NCBI RefSeq assembly: GCF_036324505.1
Contig: NC_086363.1
Location: 10,758,653-10,822,652 of the forward strand
Direction of reading: 5' to 3'
Source: Eleginops maclovinus
Lineage: Eukaryota; Chordata; Actinopteri; Perciformes; Eleginopidae
Length of the DNA stretch: 64,000 bases
Position numbers and translations under genes: made by a program. The notes under the pieces are model-generated. The model did no database searches. It was not told the DNA's origin and saw nothing but the letters and a program-made list of their open reading frames with translations. Positions within the stretch are counted from its first letter, which is position 1, and every line of letters begins with the position of its first letter. Below are positions 1 to 13,600 of this stretch, piece by piece.

Positions 1-990
1 AACTAGCCCTTAATCTACTCTGCATTTGTATTTAGTTAACAGAGTTGGAAGTCATGCAGAAAAAATGTATCTGCTCCAATGAAATTGGTGTTCTTGGACA
101 TGGCTGTATAGCTAGCATGCTCGCTAGCTTAGACGCTAATGGTCAATTTATTCCAAAAACATTTGGACAATTGTCTTTTTATCGATGCAAACCTTTGCTT
201 TTTTGGGGAGGTAGATAAAGAATGTTAAATAAATGTCAAAAATGCAACGCACCAAACATAAAGTACAATCGTTTTGAATTAAAAAGAAATCTTGCTTGCT
301 TACATTTAGAAATGAAAAGGAAAAAAACCACGCCATTGATATCAATAACACTTGGTGTGACGGAGTCAGAAGCATTCATATTTTACATTTTGTTACATTT
401 TTTCAGCATGTTGAATTTTTTAATTGATGTCTTGTTAAACTTAGATCATGGCTGGTATTACGTTGTAATGAGTTGGTGAACAACTATACTAAAATGTAGC
501 TGACAGGATATTGTGTGAGAAATACAGATGTAATCAGAATGAAGGCACAGGGGTGCTTGTTTTTCCTACAAATAAAACTTTTAGTGACCTTCAGCTAAGT
601 TTTATTAAATCAGTTTCAGGTTTTGGAACTGCCCAAAAAATAGACTGTTAAATTGGAAAAGCAAAGTGTTTTGAACAAAGCACAATACAACAAAAATGAA
701 AGAAAACAAAGCAGATTTCCTCACTGGTATTGACTTGTTGCCCACCCCATGCTGCTTTTTACTACCTAAACTCTACAATAACAGAGAACAAATGTTTGTT
801 AGTTTGTCAGTCCTTTAAAACTTTATGGTGTTTTAATTTCTTCAAACAGAACTTTTACAAGATAAAAGTTCTGTTTAAGTGAATTGCACTAATATACTTT
901 CCTCACACCGGCCTCTTAAAGCTTTCATTGTAAGAAAGGTGCCTTTGAGAGTTGCGTCTCTTTACTCACCAGATAAATCTGTCTAAATAC

Positions 991-1098
<108 letters not shown>

Positions 1099-2500
1099 CT
1101 GTTAGTCTGAGTGTGTGGAGATTAGGATTTTTCATGGTGTCAAACATGCAAATTTGTATGCTCAACTCAATAAGAAACCTGAAAAATTACTGTCCAATAT
1201 ACTTTCATTTCATTCTTACAGTCACTCCTTCTGATTAATATGATTGAGACTTAAGAACAGTTTGTCTCTTTTCACATCCTCAACTTTCTGTGATGCTAAC
1301 GCTTTCTATGTTCCACCGCGAACCTCTCTATTCCTCTCTTATGGGACTCACTGTTTTCTTTCCTTGTTCTTGTCCATCTGCTTCCTATAACACTGGGCAG
1401 TCTGATCTGGTTTGCAGAAACCCCCTCAGAAAAATCTGACATTTATTCTTAAAGTAAGGTAGTCGATTTTCTTTTTTTCCTACAAAATAACCCCACTAAA
1501 AAAACTGTCCCGGCCCTGGTTCAATAGGGTGGTCGAATCTGGACCCAATTAAAAGGAGGACCCCCTAAATTTCCTTCACACCCAGCTTGAGGAAGACCCC
1601 AGATTAGAGGAATATTTTCCTTATTGCCGACTTTATTTTCTGCGGAATTCCTTGGGAAAATAATTGAGCCCATGTGTGCTCGGTATTCTGAGGTGTTCCC
1701 CTTTTTGGTGGAGTGTGGATAAAAATGGAGTTGTTACAGCCATCAGGGCGGGCCCATTTTTAACAAATCAATGTTTCCTTTTCCTCCTTTTCCTTTTCTT
1801 CATCAGGCTTTTTAACCACAATCGTTGGAGCGTTGTTTGGAGTTATAGAAAAGGACTTCCAACTTTTCCATGTTGGAAGATGTGGAAGCTTAATTGAGAT
1901 CAAATAAACAAAGTCACCTGTGAGTGATTTTAGCTTATAATGAGACACACGTTCACTAGTTCACAAGTGCACACACAAGGTCGCAGGCGCACACATTCAC
2001 CAATTTGATTAGCACTAAAGCAGGTGTTGGTATCAGTCCCTCAGTAAAATCCTGCATATGCATCCACACTGGCACTTGATTTTTATCCAAATACACATAC
2101 ACACAGAGAGTCACCAAGGATTAGCCTCGGCTTCTCATAAACTCCATGACTCAACAGTGAGAGCTTGTGTTCTGCTCCCCTATGCAGTGACCCATCATCC
2201 TCCTGCTCCCTCTGGCTTTGTGAGTGCTCTGCTCTAACCGCGAATGAATAGCCACTTGTTCAATAAACCCGGGACGCTGCTTGGATATCATAGTTGTCTG
2301 CACGGTATTATTCTAAGTGATAATAATAAGAAAAGCATCAGGACACTGTCTGACTCTCCACCGCTCAGCTGAGCGCTCTCTACCTGTGAGTGTTCTGTGG
2401 AGGTCTGACTTTGATTCATGTCTTCCTAATTGTAATGGACCTGAATCCTCTAAAAACAACATGCCGATAATTCTTATGCATACAGACACACACATGCATG

Positions 2501-2665
<165 letters not shown>

Positions 2666-2964
2666 AATTGTGCCCACCTGGGAAAACATAATTTAGTCAG
2701 GCGCCCCTTCCTTCTACTAACACTGCCCTTACAGAATGTGTGTGTTTTGGGTGCGTGTGTGTGAGAGTTAATCATGACCTCCTTTACCCTTTGTATGCTC
2801 ATTGATCCCAAATTGCATTTCACTATGAACATTCCCTAAGCCCTAAACCATCCAATTACAATACAGCGTTTTACAAGCTTAGCAGTTCAAGGCTATGACT
2901 AAAATGACTTCTCTCTATTGAAAATTAAACTTTATATACCTTAGTTTGTTTTCCTGTCTCCTAC

Positions 2965-3426
2965 ACTGTGGTAGAATAAAACTAGTACATTTACTCAAGA
3001 ACTGTATTTAAGAAAGGTACTGAGGGTACTTTACCGCTTTATGGTACTTCATACTTTTACTCAACTTCCTTTTCTATGCAAGTCTTGTACTTTTTAGCCC
3101 ACTACATTTATTTTAACCTTTTTTTTTTACCAGATTTATATTGATAGTACACAATATAAATAAACTAATCATTTACTTTTTTTAAAATTATAGTTAAAGG
3201 CAAAGTTATCCAGCAGTTAATAAGGTGTTAGCCACATTGAACAGCTCCAACAATAAAGTTATGTTGTATTAATCCAATAATATCACATAGAGTATATCTT
3301 TCTAAGATGGGCCATCTTGTATGATGGGCACTTATACTTTGTTGCTCTGCTTACACTTTTAAATTCACATTTGTTCACTCTGATATTGCTACTTTTACTT
3401 GAATAAAATATTTGAGTACCTCTTAC
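2965..3426. repeat. Teleost dispersed repeat of the 'GTAAAAGTA' type, copy 1
   Basis: The stretch carries the phrases typical of a very common fish repeat: an opening like GTGGTAGAATAAAACTAGTA, internal 'tactcaag' and 'ttttactcaac' blocks, a 'cccactacattta' block, and closing 'acttttacttgaataaaata'. Similar phrases recur at 57660-58254, where terminal inverted repeats are visible. I read it as a non-autonomous DNA transposon copy with degraded ends. Family naming would need a repeat-library search. Confidence 0.6.
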
Positions 3427-4219
3427 GACTGGACTCTTGGTGCAGGTTAGAAGGTGCATATTAGTGATTTTATTTATTGTAACATAATCACCAAAGCCTG
3501 GGCTGACAGCCACTGTGTTAAGGTCACATTCCTTAACAGTCCGCTGAGTGTAAAGTACTTTAGGCAACATAAATCTGTGTGTGTGCGAGCGAGTACTTCA
3601 AGGCTCGAGACAAAAACATTTCACAGTGACATTTATTGTTCATGTGCTGTGGCTCAGACGGAAGAGAATGGTTGAAAGCACCCGGGCAGTGATGGATATT
3701 CATCTGTCCTATGTGTGTGTGCATATTTACGCATCACAAGTTCTGTTCAATATGAAAAGTTGCGATGCTTTTAAGCCTTTTCCTCCAGATGACATTATGA
3801 TTATTCTTATAAATTGATACTGTGTGTGATGAACTGACGGCAAAACTGCTACAGCATCAACGGTAAACAAAAAACTAATAAAACATAGCTAAGAATGAGG
3901 GCAAATAGAACGAGTTTCATAGTAGTTTTGCAAGCATATTGTGAGGTATTGTTTTATTTATAAGATGTAGCTGATTCATTTTAAAGTCATTTTTTCAATG
4001 CTTTGAACAGTACAAAGACTACTGCTTTAATTCATCTCGGATTAAGGACAAAAATCCTCAAAGAATTCTATTTCAAATTACCTTTTGTGCCTTTAAGAAG
4101 ACTGAATGAGCTTAAGATGGATAGTTTGCTGAATGGATGACAACGGAAATTACGATAAGGCCACAAGTCTCATGGCAGGCACCTGCTGTGCTCCTTTTAA
4201 CAAGCACAAACTGATGTCA

Positions 4220-4232
4220 ACACACACACACA

Positions 4233-4306
<74 letters not shown>
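4220..4306. repeat. (CA)n microsatellite
   Basis: A CA run of about 87 bp with one CTCA interruption near its left end. Confidence 0.97.
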
Positions 4307-4307
<1 letters not shown>

Positions 4308-4725
4308 GTATGAGCATGCCAATACACATGTGATCTGGGTAGGCCGCAGCTATCTTTGGCATCTCTGCTCTGGATGGTAGCCGCTGTGCCAGCCTGCCAT
4401 ACCATCTGATACAAATTGACACCATCATCAGCTGTTCTCTTACCTCAGCAATGTTTTTGAATGCATGATGAGCTTGGGGTTTTACATACTTTAAAGCAAC
4501 CCACTGATGTCCAACACACTCAACTAGTGGGATAGTCACAGCCACAGTTATTTGCCAAAAAGCTCATCAAGTTGAGTGTCAAGTTCATGTGCTCCAGTCA
4601 CAGCACCTTGTCATCATTTTATGTTGTTCCTTAATCTTCAAAGATGATAAAGTGTCTTTATTTCTACATTCCCTCTATGTCTTCCTCTTGCTGCTGTTAT
4701 TGACGTTTCTTATAGGGAGTCTTCT

Positions 4726-4740
4726 GCTGCCACCTGCTGG
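4726..4740 (-). promoter_or_regulatory. CTCF-like motif 1
   Basis: The reverse complement reads CCAGCAGGTGGCAGC, which fits every position of the consensus CCASYAGRKGGCRSY. A second site in the same orientation lies about 250 bp to the right. Occupancy is not shown by sequence. Confidence 0.5.
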
Positions 4741-4973
4741 TTCAACTCTTACGAGGTAGACGATTAAAAATGTTGTCCCCTTTTGGAAAAAGTGTTGGGC
4801 CTCGGTGTGCAATCTTAAAGTTAAATATACACTTTGCATTGAAATGTTTGCCCAAAATACTGAGGGAGCTGGTCATGATGGGGTTTCATGTCAAATTCAC
4901 CCATTACATTTCATCCATACTACCAGTCCTGAGTGCAGTAACAAAAAGTTGTGTGTCTCATTATTGTTGTAAT

Positions 4974-4988
4974 GCTGCCCTCTGCTGG
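4974..4988 (-). promoter_or_regulatory. CTCF-like motif 2
   Basis: The reverse complement reads CCAGCAGAGGGCAGC, again a full match to CCASYAGRKGGCRSY and in the same orientation as the motif at 4726-4740. Short fish repeats sometimes carry similar cores, so a repeat origin is possible. Confidence 0.5.
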
Positions 4989-7639
4989 CCAAAATGTCTG
5001 GTCTTGTAATGTCAAGTCATCATCATAAAAATATACTTTTATTTGAAACAGTAATATTCTTCTTGACAAAAAACATGCATAAAACAGATACATGTGCGGC
5101 TCGGTTACTTTCTTTCCACAGAGTGACAGGTATTGAGCTGACCTTTGTCCTGAGAGCAGCAGCGTGTGTTTATGATACGCAATTTGGCAGGGTCTCTGAT
5201 TACAAAACACAAACTGGTTAACCGATTGTTAAAGAAATACATAGGAGAGATGCCATGCACTGCTTGTGAAATGAATAGAAAAATCAGCTACAAAATATAC
5301 AAATAACAGCTTGCATTTTTAAAAACATTTGCAAAAACACTAGGAACACCAAAGCCACCCATACATATATAAATGAAAGTATACCTGCTAGAGCACCTTC
5401 TTCAACCATTTTTTAAGTAATTTTTGCCCACGTTTCGATTGCAGACCCAAAAACTGGCAGCCAAACTCTGAAAGATGCTACTTGTTTTATTATTGTATAA
5501 TACTATTGGTATGTCCTCAAACACCACCACCACAATACAGTATAACCCTCCACACTGAAACATCATCTGGGGTTTTTCACATGACCTTGAAGAGCAGCCT
5601 GCTTCACATGTCTCAACTTATCTTTGTGCCACCCCTTACTTTTTCCATATATCCCCCAAAAAATAAAATAAGCTCTGTATGTTGCTTATAAAAAGACATC
5701 ATTCATTTCGATCTTTCACCGTCGAGGCATCAATATATAGCAGAATGAGGACCTGTTTATTTTTGCCGGATTTGCTGCCCTGCCTGTTCGTTTTGAACAC
5801 TCATGATGTCCCAGCAAATGAAATAGTGGAGACCAAACTAGTCCATTTTGTGACTTACAAAACCTCTGGACTCTGAAACAACAGCAGATGGGCCCAGTGA
5901 CCAAACCAACACCGGCCCCGACATTTGGACTGAGTTGAGGATGCAGAGAGACATGGTGGTGGAGCAGAGGGTGGAGCTCAGGACCATGGAAGCAGGCTGA
6001 GTGAGACAGAGATGCATGAAGATGAGCAGAAGGTCGCCATGCTTCTCATTAAAACCAGTAAACATTATTAAGCACCAGTAAACCTAATCAGCATTTGCTT
6101 TCTCCTGCTCCTGTTCAGACACTACTATTATTATAAATATTGTTGAATAAATAAATATTGTTTGACGATTTATCTAAGAAAATACTGTTTTAACAAAACG
6201 GTATTCTGTTTAAGATTTATTTTTCTTCATCTGTTTGAAATAAAGATGGAAATGAAATGAAAACAATCCATTATAATTGAACAAAACCAATGATTTATTA
6301 TTTTGAAATGAGTGTTTTGCCAATAAGATTTGTCATTTATTACATAGATTTGCTCTACAGGCCTCCCATGTCCTAAACAATCAAATAAACAAACAAAAAA
6401 ACAACAATACAAAGCTGATTTTATAAGTAGCGCTTTAGAAGGACAAGCTTCAAAGCTGGTCCAAAATACTGTAGAGAGCTGATTCCTAGGATAGAGTGCG
6501 AAGCAGGTCCCAAGCGATCCCAAAAACACCTTTATACTTTGTCCAGAAGATGGCAGTGTTAGGTTACTGCATGAACAGCAGGCTGTGTTAGGGTTGGGCC
6601 TTGGGAGAAAATTGGAATAGAATGACATGTATATGGAAATGCATCAAAAGAGAAGTGATGTGCTGTTTTCTGCTTAATTAGGCCTTCAAAAATAACAAAA
6701 GACCAGCTGTTTATGTTTCTTCATTGCTACATATATCTATCCAATATTTCTGAATAAACAGACAGTGAGATTTAATACAAACTAAATGAAAACTGTTTAT
6801 TATATTCTTAACACTATCATACTGCATTAGCCAAGTCACCCCCGGAAAAAAATGATTCAACTATCAAGTGATCAGCAGAAACCATGAGGGCAGATGGGAA
6901 ACATGATGGAACACAATGAGATTTGTTTTCCTTTTCTTTCCTCAGTCTGTGGACCTTTTTCACATCACAGTTGGGCATCCGTCCAACAAAACAATTAGCA
7001 AGTATGGGAATCCCGGCCCTGCTCTCATGCAGTCTCCTCCCTCCCTTTTTCTATCTCTCTTTCTCTCTATCTCTCTGCAGCTGGCCCCAGCAAAGAGGCG
7101 GCCAAGTTTATTTTCTCCACGGTGGTCCCTTTGAGGTGGCGGCGAGGCCCCTGCCACGCCACAGCTGATGTATTAGGTGAGGGTCCTTGAAGAGATGTCG
7201 GTGGGACTCATTATTAATGCAGCACTCCATCTTATTGTTCCTATTAAAGGACACTTGGTGTTTTCCTTTTCTAATGCTTCAAGTGAAGTGATCTAGTAAG
7301 TGTGATTAAAGTCAACCACCTCCATCCAGTCACTGAAGAGTACAGCTAATGACGAGTTATATAAAATTAGCACATGAGCCTCAATAATAAGCTCCATGAC
7401 GACTAAGAAAATATACGTTTGTGAAGACCATGCTGTTGAGAGTTGAGAAAAAGGTTGACCTTGAGATAGCATCATTTTCAAACTAACATTAGTAAATGAT
7501 GAATGAGACTTGCATTGGTAGCTTAGTTAATTACCATAAAAATAATTAAGTTGACTTTGTTTGTTTTTTGCTCGCAGTTGGTAGCAGATATATTCAGGTC
7601 TCATGTGATTCTTGTATATATATTGTTTTGTATCTTGGT

Positions 7640-7730
7640 GTAATATTAAGCTGTCTTTGGCTCTTTCTGCTGTAAAAATGAAAATGTCCCCTCTGTGGGA
7701 CGATTGAAGGTATTCTGATTCTGATCTTGT
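7640..7730 (+). mobile_element. Probable LINE/SINE 3' tail
   Basis: The text 'aaaatgtcccctctgtggga' followed by 'cgattgaaggtattctgatt' resembles the conserved 3' end of fish L2-like retroelements (typically 'aatttccc..tgtgggat.aataaagta' followed by a short tandem tail). Here the tail is a short ATTCTG repeat. No reverse-transcriptase coding is visible upstream, so this would be a short 5'-truncated copy. Confidence 0.35.
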
Positions 7731-8394
7731 CTATAACAACTTCCTTATCTAAAATGACTCCAATACAATATAGATTCCAGCATTTGAAACTTGAAGTAAA
7801 AATACACAGGAGTTGTTGGGTAAATGAGATCAAAAGCAGATTATTATGGAGTTGAATGGCTCAAATCAGTATTAGATTATTGGATAATCCTTAATCAGGC
7901 AATACTGTAAAAGCAACATTTAGGGGGACGATGAGGTATTTTAGGCCCAGATTGAATATACACATTTAAATAAAGACAAGTATATATTTAATCTTGACTG
8001 GTCTGTAACCTTGTAACATTTAGAAACTATAACTGTAGCTGGTCATTGTCAATCATGTTATGAAGTGGATAGAATAAAATTAAATGTACAATACAAGTAC
8101 ATGCACATCAACATTTCCTTTTTTTATGCAAAGAAATGTTGATTCTCTTTAAGAAAAATACACAAATGTGTGTGTATAGCAAGTTTAAATGTGTATGGCA
8201 GGTATAGCATGATGTTTGCATTTGATTGAGCACGTAAAACATGTATGGAGACAGACAGAAGGGGGAGAAATGAAAGGCATCCCGTGTTAAAAAAAGAGAG
8301 AGAGAGAAAGAGAGGGGCGGTGTGTCAGACTGCATAAATAACTGTCGGCGTGATGTAAACAAAGCGGTCATAACCCGAGCGAATTAAAACAACT

Positions 8395-8520
8395 GGTCTG
8401 GGCGGGATTGAAGCTCAGCCCGCAGGTTTTTCTACAACTTTCATAATGTCACAAATATTTTCTTACCTCTAACAAATCGCGCTGCTGATTGGTTTAATCC
8501 TCAATAGGCTATCCAATCAG
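8395..8520. promoter_or_regulatory. CCAAT / GC-box cluster 3' of tcf21
   Basis: A GC box (GGGCGGG, near 8400) is followed by two CCAAT boxes in inverted orientation: CTGATTGG at 8485-8492 and its exact reverse complement CCAATCAG at 8513-8520, with 20 bp between them. The local base composition is less AT-rich than its surroundings. The layout looks like a promoter or enhancer core. No coding exon is visible on either side, so the target could be a non-coding transcript or tcf21. Confidence 0.35.
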
Positions 8521-9389
8521 TGCACATCAGTCAATGACATTTGTAATTTTTCTCAACTCTCATTCGATACTCATTTAGAACTTTCTTTAGAAATAAACGT
8601 GTGAAGTTGTGTAGTTATCAGTGAATAAATTAAAAGCTTAAGATATATATTTAAATGTACATCAGTAGGCTATTAGCTGCGTATAGATACCTTTTTACGC
8701 AGTTCCCTTCTCCTTCATCCATCAATACAATTGGCAGGGTGGTAAACTCTTTTTTGAAGTGTTTAAACTAAGAGCACTAACTGTGTTAAGGGTCTCAAAT
8801 AATCTTCGAAGGAAAACGTTTGTTTATGTAATGACAACAACGTCCACTGTTATCTTTTAGAAACAACAGAGAAGACTTATCTGCGCTGATGCTTCGTTGG
8901 TGCTCAGGTTCTGCTATTCTGAAGGAGTGGACTGATAAGAAGGGGTTACTAGGTCAAAGCATTGGCCCACACACGGAAATAAAACAGACAGAACGGAATA
9001 AAAAAAATACATTCAATACTCAAGGTGTAAAAGTGAAACAAATATATTTTATATACATGTAATCTGTTCAACCATTTGAGACGGTGGACATGTTTCATGT
9101 GCACATCCTTCATAATGAAGCCGTTACAACAGGCCTGCATGAGTAAAAAAAACAAATGCGTCTGAAGAGTATAAAAAAGCAATTTGAAGCACGCAGTTTA
9201 TCTTTGGACCAGCAAAGACAACAATTGGTGACATAATGCATTTAAATAAAATTCAACTTGTCTTTACGGGAACGAAAAAGAGATAATATTCTCTCTGATA
9301 TTCCCACTCAAAGTCTGCGGAGATGAGACGCTCATGTCAGTCACAATGTTTCTTGTTTTGTCTTGGAAAATCAGTGTTACTCAGTTTCG

Positions 9390-10668
9390 TCAAGACGCCG
9401 TTGTTCCACATAACCTCGTTGTGTTCAGCATCTCCTTCAAATCGTTCTCCGGCTTACCTGCAACCATGAAAGGCCACGTCTGCGGGAGGGGGGGAATACA
9501 ATCAATTAAGGCAAGCAGTGTCTCAGAATATTAATTCATCAAGTAATTACATGGGGAAAATAAACCTGTGTCAGTTTATCACCTCCAGAGATCAGGTCAG
9601 CATAATCATTCTGGGCAGGGATGGACTATGACGAGACGTTCATGCATTACATTCTTTTAAAAATCATTATGCGATCGACTTAACAATAAACTTGCAATCA
9701 CAAGATCTGCAATGCCAATTGACAAATTGTTAATTAATCTATTTGTTGTTCTATTATAAACATTGTAAGGCCAAATCTTGCATCAGACATTTTTAGCATA
9801 ACATAATTGTAAACCTCATTCATTTGTGGCCTGTAAATATATTTTATGGTAACACTTAATCTTAAACAGAGGTACGTAAAAAGGTAGGTATGTTGGCCTA
9901 AAAAAAGTCACCTAACATGAATTGTTGCTTTTCCCCTCTCATGCACCTGCTTCACTCTATCACCCACATTTATCACCTTCTATCAAGCAAATAAGGCCTA
10001 TAGCAGCAGCCTGCAACCCAGGTAAAACCATAAATATATAAATTGGTGTAGCCTGAAAAAACAAATTAAAATATATATATATATCAGTCTTAAATAGTAT
10101 AGGGTAAAACAATAAAATGCTGAAATGCTCAATTTGGCTTACATTTCCAGCCTGTAATTCTAACTTTTAAACTTCACTTTAAAGTTTCCTCTCTCATACA
10201 TTTATTTTTAAACATAAATAAACTATCAGTTTCCCCTCCACCCAGTCTCACCAAGTTAACGGGGTGGATATATCCGTTTTCATATTTGTCGTTGGCCAGT
10301 ATCTGCCGGAGGTGCGCGATGTAGCTGGACGCCAGGCGCAGAGTGTCCAGTTTGGAGAGCTTGGTGTCGGATGGTACCCAGGGTAAGGTGGTCTTCAGCC
10401 GGGAGAAGGCTTTGGACAGGACCCTCATCCTTGCTCTCTCCCGGGCATTGGCTGCGTTCCTCTGCCCATGCTTGCCCTCCTGCTGTGCCACACCCTTAGA
10501 TGCCTTTTTCCGAGACGCTTTCTTCCGTTTCTTGCCCGGCCCATCGTTTGCGCCCTCGCAGTTGGAGCTCTCTTCTGTGCTCTCGTTCGAGTCTTTACTG
10601 GAAGAGCCAAACTTTAGGATGCCGTCCAGGAGCTCGTCGTCGACATCGCTGAGAGACCCGGTGGACAT
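9390..10668 (-). CDS. tcf21: Transcription factor 21 (bHLH; capsulin/epicardin), two coding exons
   Basis: Class II bHLH transcription factor that dimerises with E-proteins at E-boxes and, in vertebrates, controls epicardial, kidney, lung, spleen and head-muscle mesenchyme. Coding exons are 10252-10668 (139 codons) and 9390-9479 (29 codons plus stop), joined in phase 0 through donor TTG|gtgaga and acceptor cccgcag, giving 168 aa against 179 in human. It opens with MSTGSLSD, followed by an acidic and serine-rich stretch (STEESSNCE), a lysine-rich segment and the bHLH domain at about residues 70-122, with basic region [15 protein letters not shown] and helix 2 [15 protein letters not shown]. 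Exon 2 encodes [11 protein letters not shown] and ends LCGTTAS, as in mammals. The same frame stays open upstream to 10812, but the conserved MSTGSLSD start is preferred. A GATAAAA box on the minus strand near 10801-10807 could place the transcription start downstream of that upstream ATG. Identification is firm. Confidence 0.97.
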
Positions 10669-13600
10669 GGTGAACAAAAGCAGCGGGCTTACAACATGGG
10701 AGCTGGAAGCTGTGGCTGGACAGGAATGAACAACCGCGCGCCTTAGAGATAAGTTCATCAACTGCAAAGTGAGCGTGAACAGAACAGAGAGGAGCAGACT
10801 TTTTATCCCCACGGTTGAGGGCGTTACCTCATGCTGGGAGGAGACATGGAGTTGATCTGGTCCCCGAAGTGGTCCAGGACCCCAAGGGACGCTGGATGGG
10901 TCCCCAGAAAAACACAGATTATAAAGCTTGTTTTAACCGTAAGTCAAATCAACAATTAGGAAGATTCTTACCTATTTTTTAAAGTGTACATTTGAAACGC
11001 TTTAACCTCATTGTGTATTCACAGATATTTCTTAAGATTTCAAACTGTTTATTTTGTTCATCCTTATTGCCACAACTGTTATGGTCACAAATATAGTAGA
11101 CGATTATTACAAAGTAACATATTTCATGGTAGGTTTTAATTATGTGTTTTGATTTGTTGGACTAGCCCATTTTTGTTGCACCTGTGCAAACTTTTTTGTG
11201 CTTTTTTTTTTCTTAACTTTGGTCAATATGACTTTAATATATCATCTTATATGTAACTGGAATTACAAAGTGTATTCTAATAAACTATAGTGAGATTAAA
11301 ATACTGCCAAATTTGAATATTTATGTCTTCTATAAAGAAATAACTTTAACGTTATCTTGCTCCATAAATCTTACATTTCTAAATATAAATACTGCTAAAA
11401 AGGTCCTATCATATTTAACTCAAGTATCTTACTTAATAATCAATCAATTATCTTAAATCAAACCCATTTATATAGTAGATGTTATGTTACGTATTGTTTT
11501 AATAGCCAAGTATTTGTTTTAAGCCAGTTCCACTTACAGGGCCCAAGTAACTTTCAGCACATCTTGCCAGTTAACAGGATAAAGTGCAAGGACAAGGGGG
11601 TGTCACGTCTCAAATGGCAAACTGGCGCCTTGGTCCCCTCTGATGTAATGGATACTCGGCACCCAAAATCCTCTGTTTGGCCTTCCACATCATTCCACAC
11701 CGATGCTCCAAACAACTGAGTCTCTGGAGCTGCTTAAAGCGGAAAGCGGTGGGTTGCACCAAATTAATACTGATGATAGTCAGGTATATGTTGCTGACCT
11801 CGTATCCTTAATTAATTCCTACATGCTAGTGATACTGAGAGAGACTGCATTTGCTGTTGCACGTGTAGATAAAGCTGCAGATCTCTTGGGAATGTGTGTG
11901 CCTTTGCCGGCACAGCTGAAGCGTGTGCAAAGGATGAGAGGTGTGTCTCTTGAGAGCTTACCTTTAACCCCCTCACTTCCGGTGTCACAGTGCATCCAAA
12001 CAAGCACCGGCACTGTATGTTTTAGACATAGAATTGACACAATACTGAAAAACACTTAATGCAGTAACATTTTTAAAAGAGAAACATCTTAAAATAAAAA
12101 AATCTAAAAGAGAGGAACACATTTGGAAAGAGGTTCACTGGACTGCAAAGAAAACAACGATAAGGCACTACACAGAGCAGACCGAGAAAGAAAAAAGATA
12201 GGTGAGGGGACGGAGGGAGAGGAAAGAGAGCAATGAGGGGGCTTAATCTCCTGGGTGGCCTGGAAATTAAAGCACTCTGTGGAAAAGTAATAATAGAGTC
12301 TGGTAGATTGATGATCACCTCTGAGATACATGGATCCACCAGGGAGAAGGAGATGAACTAAAATAGCTCAAAAAACAAAGCACAACCCTTTATTACTTCC
12401 CTGAGCATCAATAAAACACAGACCCTGATGTAAAACACTCATGATTCAAACGTGTACTTGCCAGCGCTAACTGCTTTTCATGTGAATGGCAACATTGTTT
12501 TACAAAGAGTGTTTAGAAAACCTTCACATTGAGAGCCCCGGTCACACACACTGTGACATAAGGCAACAGGTGGAGAGGGGGGATATGGTGAGAAAGATGG
12601 AGAAACAAAAAAAAAAAGACCCTGGCAGTTATGGAGGGACATGCTGCTAATTAGCCGGTTTGGGTTCAAAGGTTAGGCTGGTTGTGTGATGTCACCACGA
12701 AGGGACGGGTTCCAGATGTTGCTCGCAGGGCCACCGAGGGGGGCCACCTGATGCCTCCGGTCATCATAATTTCTCTCTCTGTCACACACACATGCACACA
12801 CACCTTTGTTTAATGCTTATGTTGGGAAAGGAGGAATTTATCAAGTGATATTGTTATTGGAATGTCCAGTACGAGAACAAATAATATTGAATCCATGATG
12901 ACAGAACTTAAAGTTATTCATTTCATGCTAAGTGACAGTGGACCACATTGGTGTACTAAGGGGGTGGAAATGTCTTGTGATTAACACTGTCAGTTCCAAC
13001 ATGTTTTATTGGCCCATTTTTCCACTCATGGACTAAACGCAGCCATTAACTAAAGGCTCTAAAGTCAAAGAACTACCTGTTGCTGTGAGTTTTGACAGCC
13101 TATATTTGCCCTCACCATAACTACACCCATGAGAAAGACAGAGGGCTAACACTAGACCCCCTCCTTTCTTTAACTTATGACGATTCGAACACTGACTATG
13201 CAGGAAATAAACATAAGTAACATTAGCAATTTATGCTAAAACACTGGTTATGCCCAGCGAGACGTGTGAAACTTAGATATGGTTTCAACAAGTATGTATA
13301 AGAATCTTTAATACCGTATTTTTATTGTAAATTTTCTTGATTCCTTACTTAAAAAAATAGATATAACATCTTAATTTGACTTTTAAATTATAAAAGAGTT
13401 AGGGTGGTGGGGGTAAAGTTTTTTAGATTTAAAATGGGTAACAAAATAAAAAATGTAAGCTGAAAACAAGGAAAGCTGCAATTGAGGATTATACTTTATC
13501 TGTACGGTGCTTTCTTATTCCTAAAATGTTACTTAGTGATGAACATGACTATACCTATAAAATTGTGGTGTCTTCTGAAAAAGTCCTATTCCTTAACTGC

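Noticed and set aside
6916..7170. Possible plus-strand exon with a pyrimidine-rich acceptor and a GTGAGG donor
   Set aside because: Splice-like edges exist (ctctctgcag and attag|gtgagg), but the frames give no recognisable protein and no partner exon is visible.
10669..10812. N-terminal extension of Tcf21 from an upstream in-frame ATG
   Set aside because: The conserved start MSTGSLSD is internal, the extension has no family counterpart, and a possible TATA-like box lies at 10801-10807, downstream of that ATG.
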